The notes below the pieces were generated by a model that was given only the letters and a program-made list of their open reading frames with translations, did no database searches and was not told the DNA's origin. A DNA stretch of 64,000 nt, taken from contig JAIYBJ010000029.1 in NCBI GenBank assembly GCA_027488575.1, positions 1 through 64,000 on the forward strand. The letters are read 5' to 3'. Both the position numbers and the translations under genes were made by a program. Below are positions 25,452 to 34,104 of the stretch, piece by piece. Positions within the stretch are counted from its first letter, which is position 1. The number at the start of each line of letters is the position of its first letter. The DNA comes from Streptomycetaceae bacterium (lineage in GTDB: Bacteria > Actinomycetota > Actinomycetes > Nanopelagicales > Nanopelagicaceae).

Positions 25452-26105
25452 TGTCCATTCGATTGTTTTTTTGTTTTCGGATTGAAGTATTTTATTAGTT
25501 GCAGAAAAAGGTTTGCTGCCAAAGAAACCTCTGTAGGCCGACAGCGGGCTTGGATGAACGCTCATTATTCTTTTATCGTCTGGGAAATATTTTGATAGTT
25601 CTTGCGCTTGGTTCCCCCAGAATATCCCTACTACTCCTGCCAGCCCCAACACTTTTGCAACTTCATTTGTAAATTCAAACCAGAGTGGGTTCACTCGTTT
25701 TGTTTCCAGATTCAGAGTTAGTCCTCTGTTTAGCAGCATGACGCCTTGATCCTGTAAATAGGTTAAATCTCCGTTGACCGGCGCTACTCCCCCAACATCA
25801 TTTACTATTTCAGAGAAAATATTGCGGAGAGACGCGGGAATCTTATGAACGCTATCTCTAACGCTAAACGCAAGTCCCATAGCGTTTTGCACATTGGGAT
25901 AGGGATCTTGCCCAAATATCACAACGGAAACACTTTCAGGGTCACATTCAAAAGCTTTGAGTATCAAATTTTTTTCTGGCACGCTTTTGGAGAAGTCAAT
26001 ATCCTCTTCAAGTTTGTCCAGTATCTCTACGGCTGTCGGAAGTAATTGTTTCCAACGAACGTCTAGATAATCACTAAGCACGGGCAAAGAATCGTGAACT
26101 TTCAT
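25443..26105 (-). CDS. ung: Uracil-DNA glycosylase (family 1)
   Basis: The water-activating motif GQDPYPNVQNAMGLAFSV and the C-terminal SVHPSPLSAYRGFFGSKPF are diagnostic of family 1 UDG. It removes uracil from DNA to start base excision repair. At 220 residues it is the normal length. Its 5' end overlaps the ABC ATPase gene by 32 bases, and its stop codon is inside the shared terminator. Confidence 0.97.
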   Translation of the reverse strand: MKVHDSLPVLSDYLDVRWKQLLPTAVEILDKLEEDIDFSKSVPEKNLILKAFECDPESVSVVIFGQDPYPNVQNAMGLAFSVRDSVHKIPASLRNIFSEIVNDVGGVAPVNGDLTYLQDQGVMLLNRGLTLNLETKRVNPLWFEFTNEVAKVLGLAGVVGIFWGNQAQELSKYFPDDKRIMSVHPSPLSAYRGFFGSKPFSATNKILQSENKKTIEWTKN

Positions 26106-26859
26106 GCACCACCGCTATGGGCAATCCAAAAACCGCGCTTACATGCTCTGTAGTCACGACTGATTCAACAGGGCCGCTCACTGCAATCTTTCCGTCTTTG
26201 AGTAAAATCGCATGAGTTGTTCCAACTGGAATTTCTTCGATGTGGTGTGTGACTAACACGCTGGCGGGAGCTGTTGGATCCTCTGAGAATTGGGCGAAGC
26301 GCCTAAGCAAATCTTCTCGACCTCCGACATCAAGTCCTGCAGCTGGTTCATCTAACAAAATCAACTCGGGATCTGCCATTAATGCCCTCGAAATTAATAC
26401 ACGCTTTTTCTCGCCTGAACTGAGTGTTGAAAAACGTCGATCACCTAATTCGCGAACCCCGAAGGTAGTTAAAAGTGCAACTGCTCTTGATTCATCCCAT
26501 AAATCATAAGCCTCTTTCCAGCGCCCTATGATTGCGTATGCAGCTGTTAAAACAACGTCTTTAACTAACTCATCACTTTCGACCATAGCCTCGAGTGAAG
26601 GCGAAGCTAATCCGATTCGTGTTCGTAGTTCTGATAGATCTACTCGTCCTACTTGTTGATCTAGAAGTTGCGCTGATCCTTTTGTGGGAAAAATTCGTGC
26701 AGCTAGCACTCCTAACAGAGTTGATTTTCCAGCACCATTTGGACCAAGCACAACCCATCGTTCTCCTGCGGCGATTCGAAATGAAACAGGTCCCAAAATC
26801 TGCTTACCGTCACGAACAACGCTTACCGCCTCGAGTGATAAAACATTTTGGGAACTCAT
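26074..26859 (-). CDS. ABC-type ATP-binding protein without adjacent permease
   Basis: The Walker A GPNGAGKST, signature LSSGEKKRVLISRAL, Walker B LILLDEPAAGLD and H-loop VTHHIEEIP are all intact. I place the start at the ATG at 26859 (MSSQNVLSLEAV); the ORF-track start lies in the divergent promoter region. It is about 261 residues. No permease gene is next to it. An ATPase of this kind beside serB2 is also present in mycobacteria (Rv3041c beside Rv3042c, from memory), and here the divergent neighbour is a SerB2-like ACT protein, so the old pairing survives. The ATPase's partner is unknown. Confidence 0.88.
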   Translation of the reverse strand: MSSQNVLSLEAVSVVRDGKQILGPVSFRIAAGERWVVLGPNGAGKSTLLGVLAARIFPTKGSAQLLDQQVGRVDLSELRTRIGLASPSLEAMVESDELVKDVVLTAAYAIIGRWKEAYDLWDESRAVALLTTFGVRELGDRRFSTLSSGEKKRVLISRALMADPELILLDEPAAGLDVGGREDLLRRFAQFSEDPTAPASVLVTHHIEEIPVGTTHAILLKDGKIAVSGPVESVVTTEHVSAVFGLPIAVVHESSRFFARA

Positions 26860-26931
26860 AGAGCAAAAAGATAGCGTGTAACAGCCAATTGCGAGCGTAT
26901 CCAAGCGTGATTTTGCGGATCTAATTGACGA

Positions 26932-26937
26932 TAACCT
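26932..26937 (+). promoter_or_regulatory. Putative -10 element of the tandem-ACT gene
   Basis: TAACCT is followed by six bases (ACGTTC) and the ATG at 26944. The hexamer and spacing are the same as at the mshC operon. This geometry predicts a leaderless transcript. Confidence 0.55.
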
Positions 26938-26943
26938 ACGTTC

Positions 26944-27477
26944 ATGAACGCACGTGGTGAAGAAAATGAGCGATACACAGGTTTGCTCCTCTTATCCGGA
27001 GAAGACGCCCCGGGAATTACGTCATCACTATTTTCAACTCTTGAACCATTTTCAATCACTATTCTAGATATTGAACAGTTAATCACTAGATCTCGATTGA
27101 TTCTGACTGTTCTAATCGAGCTCGACCCAGCCCACGGACAGGCTATCGAAGATGACCTTAATCAAATCGCTATGAAACTAGGCGTTGATATTGCGATGTC
27201 TTTTGGCGTGCAATCCTTAGAATCTACTCAAGAAAAACCAGGGTTATTTTCCTTCCGAGTATCTTCAGAAAAAATTACACCTGGATTAATTGCCGAGTTC
27301 GCAAAGGATATTGTGAGCAATGGTGGCAACATAGAACGAGTACGTCGCTTAGAAACGGATCCTAGAACAGTGGTGGAATTTCAAGTTTCAGGTGCTAACA
27401 CAGAAAAACTTGCAGACGGACTGAAGAATTGTGCAGATAACCTAGGCGCAGATTTACAACTTATTGAAAAAGGTTAA
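26944..27477 (+). CDS. Tandem ACT-domain protein resembling the SerB2 N-terminus, phosphatase domain absent
   Basis: The 177 residues contain two ACT-like units: LLLSGEDAPGITSSLFSTLE with LDIEQLITRSRLILTVL, then LFSFRVSSEKITPGLIAEFA. The arrangement is the same as the regulatory half of actinobacterial SerB2 (phosphoserine phosphatase), where a HAD domain with a DxDST motif should follow. Here the frame stops exactly after the second ACT unit and runs into hisG on the other strand (4-base overlap). It also keeps the SerB2-type neighbour, an ABC ATPase. It may be a free amino-acid-sensing regulator or the remnant of a shortened SerB. Serine binding is likely but not shown. Confidence 0.82.
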   Translation: MNARGEENERYTGLLLLSGEDAPGITSSLFSTLEPFSITILDIEQLITRSRLILTVLIELDPAHGQAIEDDLNQIAMKLGVDIAMSFGVQSLESTQEKPGLFSFRVSSEKITPGLIAEFAKDIVSNGGNIERVRRLETDPRTVVEFQVSGANTEKLADGLKNCADNLGADLQLIEKG

Positions 27478-28319
27478 AGCCTGCAGGCATGTATGTCGGT
27501 GACAAGAATTCCTCTTGCGCCTACGTTCCACAATTCATCCATCACACGGTTCGTGTCTTTTCGCAACACCATAGCTCTCACAGCAACCCAATCTATATTT
27601 TGCAATGGGGAAATAGTTGGTGACTCTAAACCTGGAGTTATGGAACAAGCAGCATCAACTTTATCTTTAGGAATGTCGTAATCCATCAAAACATACAAAC
27701 GAGCAGTAATCACACCTTGTAGACGACGGAGCAATATTTGAAGAGCTGGGTTATTGACTTCAGTTTCTCGAGAAATCAAGATAGCTTCACTGATCAGAAT
27801 GGGATCTGCGAATATCTCCAAGCCCGCCTGACGCAATGTATTTCCTGTGCTCACAACATCTGCAATTAAGTCCGCCACCCCTAGACGAACACTGCTTTCA
27901 ACAGCTCCGTCCAATCTGACAACCGTTGATTTGATCCCTAAAGATTTCAAGTGTGCACTTACTAAACCCGGATAAGCACTTGCCACTCTCTTGCCTTCTA
28001 TGTCCTTAAGGTTCCAGTTTTTTCCACTAGGTGCGGCAAATCGAAAGGTGGATCCGCCGTAACCTAAGGACAACACTTCTGTTGCTTTTGCTTCTGAATC
28101 GATAAGAAGATCTCGTCCGGTAATTCCTGCTTCTAATTCTCCAGAACCGACATAGAGAGCTATATCTCTAGGACGTAGATAGTAAAACTCAACTTGGTTT
28201 TGAATATCGACTAGAACAAGATCGCGACTATCGGTGCGCTGTTTATAACCCGCTTCCTTCAAAACCGCAATCGAATCCTCGGCCAATGAACCCTTATTTG
28301 GAATCGCTACTCTCAACAT
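27474..28319 (-). CDS. hisG: ATP phosphoribosyltransferase (long form)
   Basis: HisG catalyses the first step of histidine synthesis, joining ATP and PRPP. The N-terminus LRVAIPNKGSLAEDSI, the PRPP-site motif ADLIADVVSTGNTLR and a C-terminal ACT-like regulatory domain (LYVLMDYDIPKD onward) mark the long, histidine-inhibited form of about 280 residues, so no HisZ is needed. It starts 9 bases after hisE and ends in a 4-base convergent overlap with the ACT gene. Confidence 0.96.
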   Translation of the reverse strand: MLRVAIPNKGSLAEDSIAVLKEAGYKQRTDSRDLVLVDIQNQVEFYYLRPRDIALYVGSGELEAGITGRDLLIDSEAKATEVLSLGYGGSTFRFAAPSGKNWNLKDIEGKRVASAYPGLVSAHLKSLGIKSTVVRLDGAVESSVRLGVADLIADVVSTGNTLRQAGLEIFADPILISEAILISRETEVNNPALQILLRRLQGVITARLYVLMDYDIPKDKVDAACSITPGLESPTISPLQNIDWVAVRAMVLRKDTNRVMDELWNVGARGILVTDIHACRL

Positions 28320-28328
28320 TGTTTGCTC

Positions 28329-28592
28329 CTATAGGTTCTTGTAAATATCTTGAAGGGTCAAACCACGGGCCAGCATTAATGTTTGAAGGTGATAGATCAA
28401 TTGGCTAATCTCAATTGCTAGAGCTTCATTGTCTTCATGTTCAGCGGCCATCCATACTTCGCCAGCTTCTTCAATGATTTTTTTTCCGATGCTATGTAAA
28501 CCAGCATCAAGGGCTTTTACCGTCCCTGAACCATCGGGTCGAGTTAACGCAATATTCTCTAATTCACTCCACAGCGACTCGAAAGACTTCAT
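28329..28592 (-). CDS. hisE: Phosphoribosyl-ATP pyrophosphohydrolase
   Basis: This 87-residue all-alpha NTP pyrophosphohydrolase carries [15 protein letters not shown], the metal-binding EExxE-like motif of HisE. It performs the second step of histidine synthesis and is a separate gene from hisI, as usual in actinobacteria. TAAACT lies six bases before its ATG, so hisE-hisG is probably a leaderless unit distinct from rpe upstream (66-base gap). Confidence 0.95.
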   Translation of the reverse strand: MKSFESLWSELENIALTRPDGSGTVKALDAGLHSIGKKIIEEAGEVWMAAEHEDNEALAIEISQLIYHLQTLMLARGLTLQDIYKNL

Positions 28593-28598
28593 GAGAAT

Positions 28599-28604
28599 AG
28601 TTTA
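28599..28604 (-). promoter_or_regulatory. Putative -10 element of hisE-hisG
   Basis: On the minus strand TAAACT is followed by ATTCTC and the hisE ATG, a six-base spacing that predicts a transcript starting at the start codon. No Shine-Dalgarno is present. Confidence 0.5.
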
Positions 28605-28658
28605 CTAGAAAAGCACCTTCTGATTCTTGCCAATAAAACGATTCGAACCTGCAAAACC

Positions 28659-29336
28659 TTATCGAATCGGATTGGGCAATGTTTGTTCAGCAAGGGCGCG
28701 CAAAACGTTAATCATTGATGCAGGATCATCAGCCTTATACACGGCGCTCCCTGCTACGAACGTGTCAGCTCCGGCAGCCCGAGCTATTTCAATCGTATCT
28801 TTGGAAATTCCACCATCTACCTGCAACCAAATAGGACGATTACCTATAAGTTGACGTGTTTTTGAAACCTTTTCCATCATGTCAGGTTTGAATGATTGTC
28901 CACCAAAACCAGGTTCGACGGTCATTATTAAAAACATATCCACTTCATCAAGATGATCTATGTACTTTTCAATATGGCTAGAGGGCTTAAGCGCCAAACT
29001 TGCTCGTGCACCATTAGATTTGATGTTCTTGATTGTGTTCTTGATATCTGATGTGGACTCAACGTGCACTGAAACGCTAGAACATCCAGCTTCTGCATAA
29101 CGTGGGCCCTGTGCATCACTATCAATGACCATCAGATGCGCGTCAACTGGGATGGAAGAACCAGAGATAATCGTCTTCGCTTCTTCCCAAGTAAAAGAAG
29201 TATTGGGAGCGAACTTTCCATCAAGAATATCTAAGTGAAGAAAATCAGATACTTTTGCTACTCTTTCAATTTCGGACAAGATATTTGAATGATCAGCATT
29301 TAAAATGCTTGGATGTATTCGAACATTGCTTTTCAT
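28659..29336 (-). CDS. rpe: Ribulose-phosphate 3-epimerase
   Basis: This TIM-barrel enzyme interconverts ribulose 5-phosphate and xylulose 5-phosphate. Metal and active-site motifs are PSILNADHSN, LDILDGKFAPNTSF, VDAHLMV, MTVEPGFGGQSF and QVDGGISKDT. The ORF-track start at 29342 is TTG; the ATG at 29336 (MKSNVRIHPS) is preferred and lies 9 bases after the rsmB stop. It is the last gene of the long pyrR-to-rpe run. Confidence 0.95.
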   Translation of the reverse strand: MKSNVRIHPSILNADHSNILSEIERVAKVSDFLHLDILDGKFAPNTSFTWEEAKTIISGSSIPVDAHLMVIDSDAQGPRYAEAGCSSVSVHVESTSDIKNTIKNIKSNGARASLALKPSSHIEKYIDHLDEVDMFLIMTVEPGFGGQSFKPDMMEKVSKTRQLIGNRPIWLQVDGGISKDTIEIARAAGADTFVAGSAVYKADDPASMINVLRALAEQTLPNPIR

Positions 29337-29345
29337 GGGCAAATT

Positions 29346-30734
29346 CTATTTCTTCTTTCGCATAAGACTAAGAAACATCGCGTCCGTGTTGTGTCGGTGT
29401 GTCCACAAAGTCATGCTTGACCTATCAACGCCTGATGCGCGAAGGTCAGGGTGCAAGAATGGCGAAACATCAACGACTTCCATTTCAGGGTGGCGCTTGA
29501 GTGTTTCAGAGATTGCAATGCGAGTTTCGGATAGATGTGGGCTGCATGTTGCATAACCAAATATACCGCCTGGGTCCAGAACGCTTATGGCCGCATCAAT
29601 AATCTCTGACTGCAAAACAACAAGTGATTTTAAATCAGCAACCGTTCTGCGCCATCTAACTTCAGGTCGTCGTCGTAAAGCACCTAATCCGGTACATGGA
29701 ACATCTGCGAGAATGGCACCATATTTTTTTCCTGTTGATGCAATTTCTCGTGCATCACTAGTTGTAACGATTGCTCCTTGAACAACTTGGCGAACTAATT
29801 TCGATCTAACTTCTGAGATTTCATTAGCCACAAAAGATATGCCTTTATTCTTGGCTATCGCTGACAGAAGCGCGGCTTTACCGCCTGGTCCTGCACATAA
29901 ATCCAACCAACTATTTTGATTTATAGACGCTTGCGCAAATACATCTGCAACAAGTTGTGAACCCTCATCCTGAACTCCGGCAGCTCGGGAAATAACTAAA
30001 TCTAGTGAAGCAGGTGATCCATCAAAAACAGCGCCATAGGAAGAGTAATGAGTCGGTACTGCTCCAACTTCAACGAGATCCTGTTGGGTACTCAATCCGG
30101 GCCAAGAAACCAAAGTTGGTCGAGGAGCATTATTGTTTGCAATCAGTAAGCGTTCTACTTCTTGTAAGTCACCTAACTGATCCATATAGGCGCTGATAAT
30201 CCACTGAGGATGAGAGTGCAATACTTCAAGTCTCTCAAAATCATCCTTTATTAGAGAAATCTCGGTTACATATTGATCTAGTGATTTTTGACTAATTTCT
30301 CGCAAGATTGCATTGAGAAAAGATGCCTTAGATTCACCTAACACTTTGCGCCCGAGTTCAACAGTTGCTGAAACTGCCGCATGTGTTGGCACACGCATTT
30401 CAAACAATTGGTGTGCTCCTAAACGAGCTACATCAACTAATGCAGGATCTACGTCTGACCAAGGTCGATCACTTGCTTGACCAAGTATCCAATCGTGTCT
30501 ACCTTGCATGCGCAATGTTCCATATACCAACTCTGTAACGAATGCTCTGTCTCGTTCATCTAAAGATGATTGCGATAAAGCTTTAGGCAATAAGAGATTT
30601 GAATAACCTGCGTTGCGATTGACTTCATGCAAAACGTCAAAAGCCATTAAACGAGAAGCATCGGGACGTGGAGCCTTAAAATTTCTTCCCGTTGAATTAC
30701 TCAAAAACGTCTCCGTTGGTAACTCGCGTTCCAT
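29346..30734 (-). CDS. rsmB: 16S rRNA (cytosine(967)-C5)-methyltransferase
   Basis: An N-terminal NusB-like RNA-binding domain (residues ~25-150) is followed by a SAM-dependent methyltransferase domain with LCAGPGGKAALLS and the two catalytic cysteines in DVPCTGLGALRRRPEVRW and YATCSPHLSETR. This matches RsmB/Sun. The ATG at 30734 has no Shine-Dalgarno. A TTG at 30704 (LSNSTGRNF) has GGAG six bases upstream and overlaps the fmt stop by 8 bases (TTGAGTAA), so it may be the true start. Confidence 0.94.
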   Translation of the reverse strand: MERELPTETFLSNSTGRNFKAPRPDASRLMAFDVLHEVNRNAGYSNLLLPKALSQSSLDERDRAFVTELVYGTLRMQGRHDWILGQASDRPWSDVDPALVDVARLGAHQLFEMRVPTHAAVSATVELGRKVLGESKASFLNAILREISQKSLDQYVTEISLIKDDFERLEVLHSHPQWIISAYMDQLGDLQEVERLLIANNNAPRPTLVSWPGLSTQQDLVEVGAVPTHYSSYGAVFDGSPASLDLVISRAAGVQDEGSQLVADVFAQASINQNSWLDLCAGPGGKAALLSAIAKNKGISFVANEISEVRSKLVRQVVQGAIVTTSDAREIASTGKKYGAILADVPCTGLGALRRRPEVRWRRTVADLKSLVVLQSEIIDAAISVLDPGGIFGYATCSPHLSETRIAISETLKRHPEMEVVDVSPFLHPDLRASGVDRSSMTLWTHRHNTDAMFLSLMRKKK

Positions 30735-31608
30735 TTAACCAATCAGTTGTCGCCATTTCCTTCTTGCCCGCCGGCGTTATTCTTAGGATTTCAACAGGGG
30801 CATCTAAGGTTCCAACAATCAACTTCTTTCCATCGACTAGAACCTCACCTGGTTTCAATGTCGTCGAAACCGAAATAAGGCCCACTTCGGAAATCTTTAT
30901 GTTGGTGCCTCGATAAGTGGTCCACGCTCCGGGCGATGGAGAAAAAGCCCTTACTGAATTGCGAATGAAATTCGCATTCATGCTCCAGTCAATACGAGCC
31001 TCCTGCTTGGAAATCTTTGGAGCTAAACTTATTGAATCATTACTTTGGGGTTGAGGCTGCACTCCGCTTTCTATATCTGCCAAAACATTCGGAAAAGCTT
31101 TTGCACCTAAATCTGCGAGATCGTGTAATACATCCGAAGCTGCAGCGTTGGGAGGAATCTCATATCTTTGCTGACAATAAATCGGGCCAGTATCTAAGTT
31201 TGCATCTATTTTAAATAATGAAATACCTGTTGTTGTCTCACCATTTTGAATCGCTCTTTGCACGGGAGCCGCTCCCCTATAGGAAGGCAATAAGGAGAAG
31301 TGCAGATTTATGAAACCGAACTTAGGAATCGAAAGAAGATCTTGATTAAGGATTCGACCGTAGGCAATGGCAATAACCAGATCGGTGTTTTCAAATGCTT
31401 TACGCAACTCTTCTTCAGTACTTGGTTTGAGAAGATGAATCCCATTGGAATCCGCCCATGATGCGATTGGTGATTGCGTGAGCACTTTCCCGCGACCTAC
31501 GCGCGAATCAGGTGTTGTAACAACACGCAATAAATCGTGATCGGAGTTCTTAAGCCATTTAAGAGTTGGGATTGCTACATCTGCCGTAGCAGCCACCACT
31601 ACGCGCAC
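30697..31608 (-). CDS. fmt: Methionyl-tRNA formyltransferase
   Basis: The N-terminal formyl-transfer domain shows NLHFSLLPSYRGAAPVQRA (the catalytic N, H, and SLLP region) and GISLFKID; a C-terminal tRNA-binding domain follows. At 303 residues it is normal. It formylates Met-tRNAfMet for initiation. The GTG start overlaps the def stop (TAGTG), coupling the two enzymes that add and later remove the formyl group. Confidence 0.96.
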   Translation of the reverse strand: MRVVVAATADVAIPTLKWLKNSDHDLLRVVTTPDSRVGRGKVLTQSPIASWADSNGIHLLKPSTEEELRKAFENTDLVIAIAYGRILNQDLLSIPKFGFINLHFSLLPSYRGAAPVQRAIQNGETTTGISLFKIDANLDTGPIYCQQRYEIPPNAAASDVLHDLADLGAKAFPNVLADIESGVQPQPQSNDSISLAPKISKQEARIDWSMNANFIRNSVRAFSPSPGAWTTYRGTNIKISEVGLISVSTTLKPGEVLVDGKKLIVGTLDAPVEILRITPAGKKEMATTDWLNGTRVTNGDVFE

Positions 31609-32168
31609 TAGAGTCCTTTACCGAAAGGACTGTGAGGAGAAACTTTAATGATTGGCGCACTTCCCTTTGTCAGGGCATCTGTGAACCAATCTGAATCTCG
31701 AATATCTTTCATGGCAGTTTTGCGTGTTTGCTCATCAAGTCGATCAATAAATACGATTCCATTAATATGATCAGTTTCATGTTGAATAGCTCGTGCCAAT
31801 AACTCAGAACCTTCTACAGTTATGGGTTCCCCATGCATGTTCCAACCCTTAGCTACAACACGCATGGCGCGCCGTGTTGGGTATGACAATGATGGAAAAG
31901 AAAGGCAACCTTCTTCGCCATCTTGTATCTCGTCACTGAGATCCAAAGAAGGATTGATGAGATGACCTAATTGTTCATCTACATCCCAAACGAAAACTCT
32001 CAGTGGAACTCCTATTTGTGGAGCGGCCAGACCAGCTCCGGGGGCAGCAACCATTGTGTCCGTTAAATCTTGGACCAATTTTCGGAGTTCTTTATCGAAG
32101 TCAACTACAGGAGCTGCTGGAGTTGTAAGAACTGGATCTCCAAATAGTCGAATCTCTTGTACGGACAT
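31608..32168 (-). CDS. def: Peptide deformylase
   Basis: The three family motifs are clear: GAGLAAPQIG, EEGCLSFP and QHETDHINGIVF (HExxH-like metal site with the EGCLS cysteine). It removes the N-formyl group from new proteins. It is 186 residues. It sits between priA (22-base gap) and fmt (overlap). Confidence 0.97.
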   Translation of the reverse strand: MSVQEIRLFGDPVLTTPAAPVVDFDKELRKLVQDLTDTMVAAPGAGLAAPQIGVPLRVFVWDVDEQLGHLINPSLDLSDEIQDGEEGCLSFPSLSYPTRRAMRVVAKGWNMHGEPITVEGSELLARAIQHETDHINGIVFIDRLDEQTRKTAMKDIRDSDWFTDALTKGSAPIIKVSPHSPFGKGL

Positions 32169-32190
32169 GGGATGAAGTCTACCAATTTTG

Positions 32191-34092
32191 TTAACCCAAA
32201 AGAGCGTATGGATCGATAGTTATGCTCATAGGACTTTTCTTAGACACACTTCTTTTGCGAGAAAGTACGTGGAGAAAATCCACCAGCAAGCCACGGCTAT
32301 TTTTTGGAACACTTATAAGGATTCTCGCATCATCTCTGGAATCAATTTCACTTAAATATACCTTTGACGTTTCAGGCAAGCGCCCATCCTTAATGCTCTT
32401 TAAAATACCGTTCTTTAACATAACGCCTTCAGATACAGGTACCTTCACGATGGCCGTTGTTGTAAAGGGAGGCAAATCTGCTTCCATGCTTTCGCGGAGT
32501 ATCTTCTTGATTAAGAGACTCGGACTCCATCGTGAAATTGCTGAAACGACTGGATGGAAAGAGTCTAAAACAAAAAAGACGCTTCCAGTTTTTCTCACAC
32601 GTGATGTCGCCTCAAAGAAAGTTTCGTAAACCATTTCTTCATGTGTCGATAAGGCGCTAGAAAAAAACCTTTGGCCCTCAAGAATTACGACGGATGCGTA
32701 ACCGTCCATTGCTCCGGGTATCGATCCCGCAGTTGCAATAACAATCTTTGTTCTCTCGGAAACCTCTTCCAATATGTTTGGGGCACTGGATATCTGAATA
32801 TTTGTATTGGGAAAAGCTCGTCCAATCTCTTCATGAAATCTCTCAATACCTCGCGCAGCCGCATACTTAGTAGTGCCTGAACACCATGTGCATTTCCAAT
32901 CCTTTACTTCTTTGGAACATATAGAGCAGGCGGGATCAGCGTTTTGACTTCTCAAAAATAATCTTGCTCCACAGTCACATAAAGATAAATTCTTACACTT
33001 CGCGCATAGAAGAGCATTTGCGTAACCTTTTCGAGGCACTAGGAAGAGTACTTTTCCTTGGGACAATGCTTTGCGAATCTCTGAAATCAGGCGGCCAGGA
33101 AGAAGTTCTCCTTTTTCTTGAGGGAAAGCTAAAGTTCTAATGTTCTGCTTGTGCCCTAGAAATCTCACTTGCCTTTCTTCAATTAGATAAGCCATTTCCG
33201 CAGAAGGTACATATCCCGTAAAAAAGACATTGCTCAATTCAATGGCTGCGCGGAGTTTTACGCTATCTCGCACATTCCAAAAAGGATGTTTCTGTTCAAA
33301 ATACTGCTCAGATTTTTCAAAGCCCACAATGATCGAACTCAAATCATTAATAGGAGCAAAGAGCGCACTTCGTGTACCGACAACTAGTGAGTGATCGGAA
33401 ATTGCAGCCTTGAGATAATTGGCGTATCGATCACCTCGAGATAAAGATGAATCCAATCTAATGATTGGAATTTCACTTTTCATACTTAGAAGTACGGTCT
33501 GCACACGTGCAACATCTTTAACATCTGGCAATAACAATAGAACTGACCCATGTTTTGACTGGGCGATAGCAAGATTAGCCAGCTCAACATACGGCGAAAC
33601 ATGTGGACTATGCATCACATATGAGAGCTGGATATTCTTCGACTTTTTTTGCTTATTTGTAGCTGCAGAAAAATCCTGTACGGGAAAGTTTCTCTCAACC
33701 GAGGCTACTCGAGGTGGAATTCCAGAATTGATCAATGAGTACGGATCGCTCGCCCAATACTTAGCCATCTCCAAGTAAAAATCTATAGTTCTCGAATTCG
33801 CAACGGGAATGTCTCCGAGCAAGGACTCAATTATCTTGAGATTACCCACATGCTGATTTGTAGTTGTTAACTCAACAACTATTGCTTCGCAGCTACGTGA
33901 ATTAAATGGAACTTTGAGACGAGATCCAATCTTAATTCTTTCCAACAAATCGTTAGGTATGCGATATGAATACAAACTATCTAAATGAGAGACGCCCGAA
34001 TCAACCCAGACATTTGCTACATTGGGTGAATCAGCTTTAGGTTCTGCGCGAAACGACTCTCGTTTTAAACGAAGCGGTTTAACGCTTTGCAT
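32191..34092 (-). CDS. priA: PriA-like primosomal protein with degenerate helicase motifs
   Basis: The N-terminal DNA-binding domain (VANVWVDSGVSHLDSLYSYRIP...) and the zinc-binding array (CAKC, CDCG, CSIC, CTWC) of PriA are present. However, the place of the Walker A (usually GVTGSGKT) reads HSPHVSPYVELANLAI, and the DEEH box reads IVGFEKSEQYFEQ. ATP hydrolysis is therefore unlikely. The same loss is known in mycobacterial PriA, so this is a lineage trait and not a broken gene. It probably serves as a structural loader in replication restart. It is 633 residues. Confidence 0.85.
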   Translation of the reverse strand: MQSVKPLRLKRESFRAEPKADSPNVANVWVDSGVSHLDSLYSYRIPNDLLERIKIGSRLKVPFNSRSCEAIVVELTTTNQHVGNLKIIESLLGDIPVANSRTIDFYLEMAKYWASDPYSLINSGIPPRVASVERNFPVQDFSAATNKQKKSKNIQLSYVMHSPHVSPYVELANLAIAQSKHGSVLLLLPDVKDVARVQTVLLSMKSEIPIIRLDSSLSRGDRYANYLKAAISDHSLVVGTRSALFAPINDLSSIIVGFEKSEQYFEQKHPFWNVRDSVKLRAAIELSNVFFTGYVPSAEMAYLIEERQVRFLGHKQNIRTLAFPQEKGELLPGRLISEIRKALSQGKVLFLVPRKGYANALLCAKCKNLSLCDCGARLFLRSQNADPACSICSKEVKDWKCTWCSGTTKYAAARGIERFHEEIGRAFPNTNIQISSAPNILEEVSERTKIVIATAGSIPGAMDGYASVVILEGQRFFSSALSTHEEMVYETFFEATSRVRKTGSVFFVLDSFHPVVSAISRWSPSLLIKKILRESMEADLPPFTTTAIVKVPVSEGVMLKNGILKSIKDGRLPETSKVYLSEIDSRDDARILISVPKNSRGLLVDFLHVLSRKRSVSKKSPMSITIDPYALLG

Positions 34093-34104
34093 AGTCGTCA
34101 GGAT

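Noticed and set aside
28639-28669. CGATTCG/CGAATCG inverted repeat and a GGTTCGAATC motif resembling a tRNA T-loop on the minus strand near the end of rpe
   Set aside because: The T-stem partner (CCTGC) is missing and no acceptor or anticodon arm can be drawn; part of it is rpe coding sequence. It is probably chance, although it could be examined as an old att remnant.
32222-32629. Plus-strand ORF of 135 aa inside priA
   Set aside because: Antisense to a conserved gene, no Shine-Dalgarno or -10 in the leaderless position, no recognisable domain.
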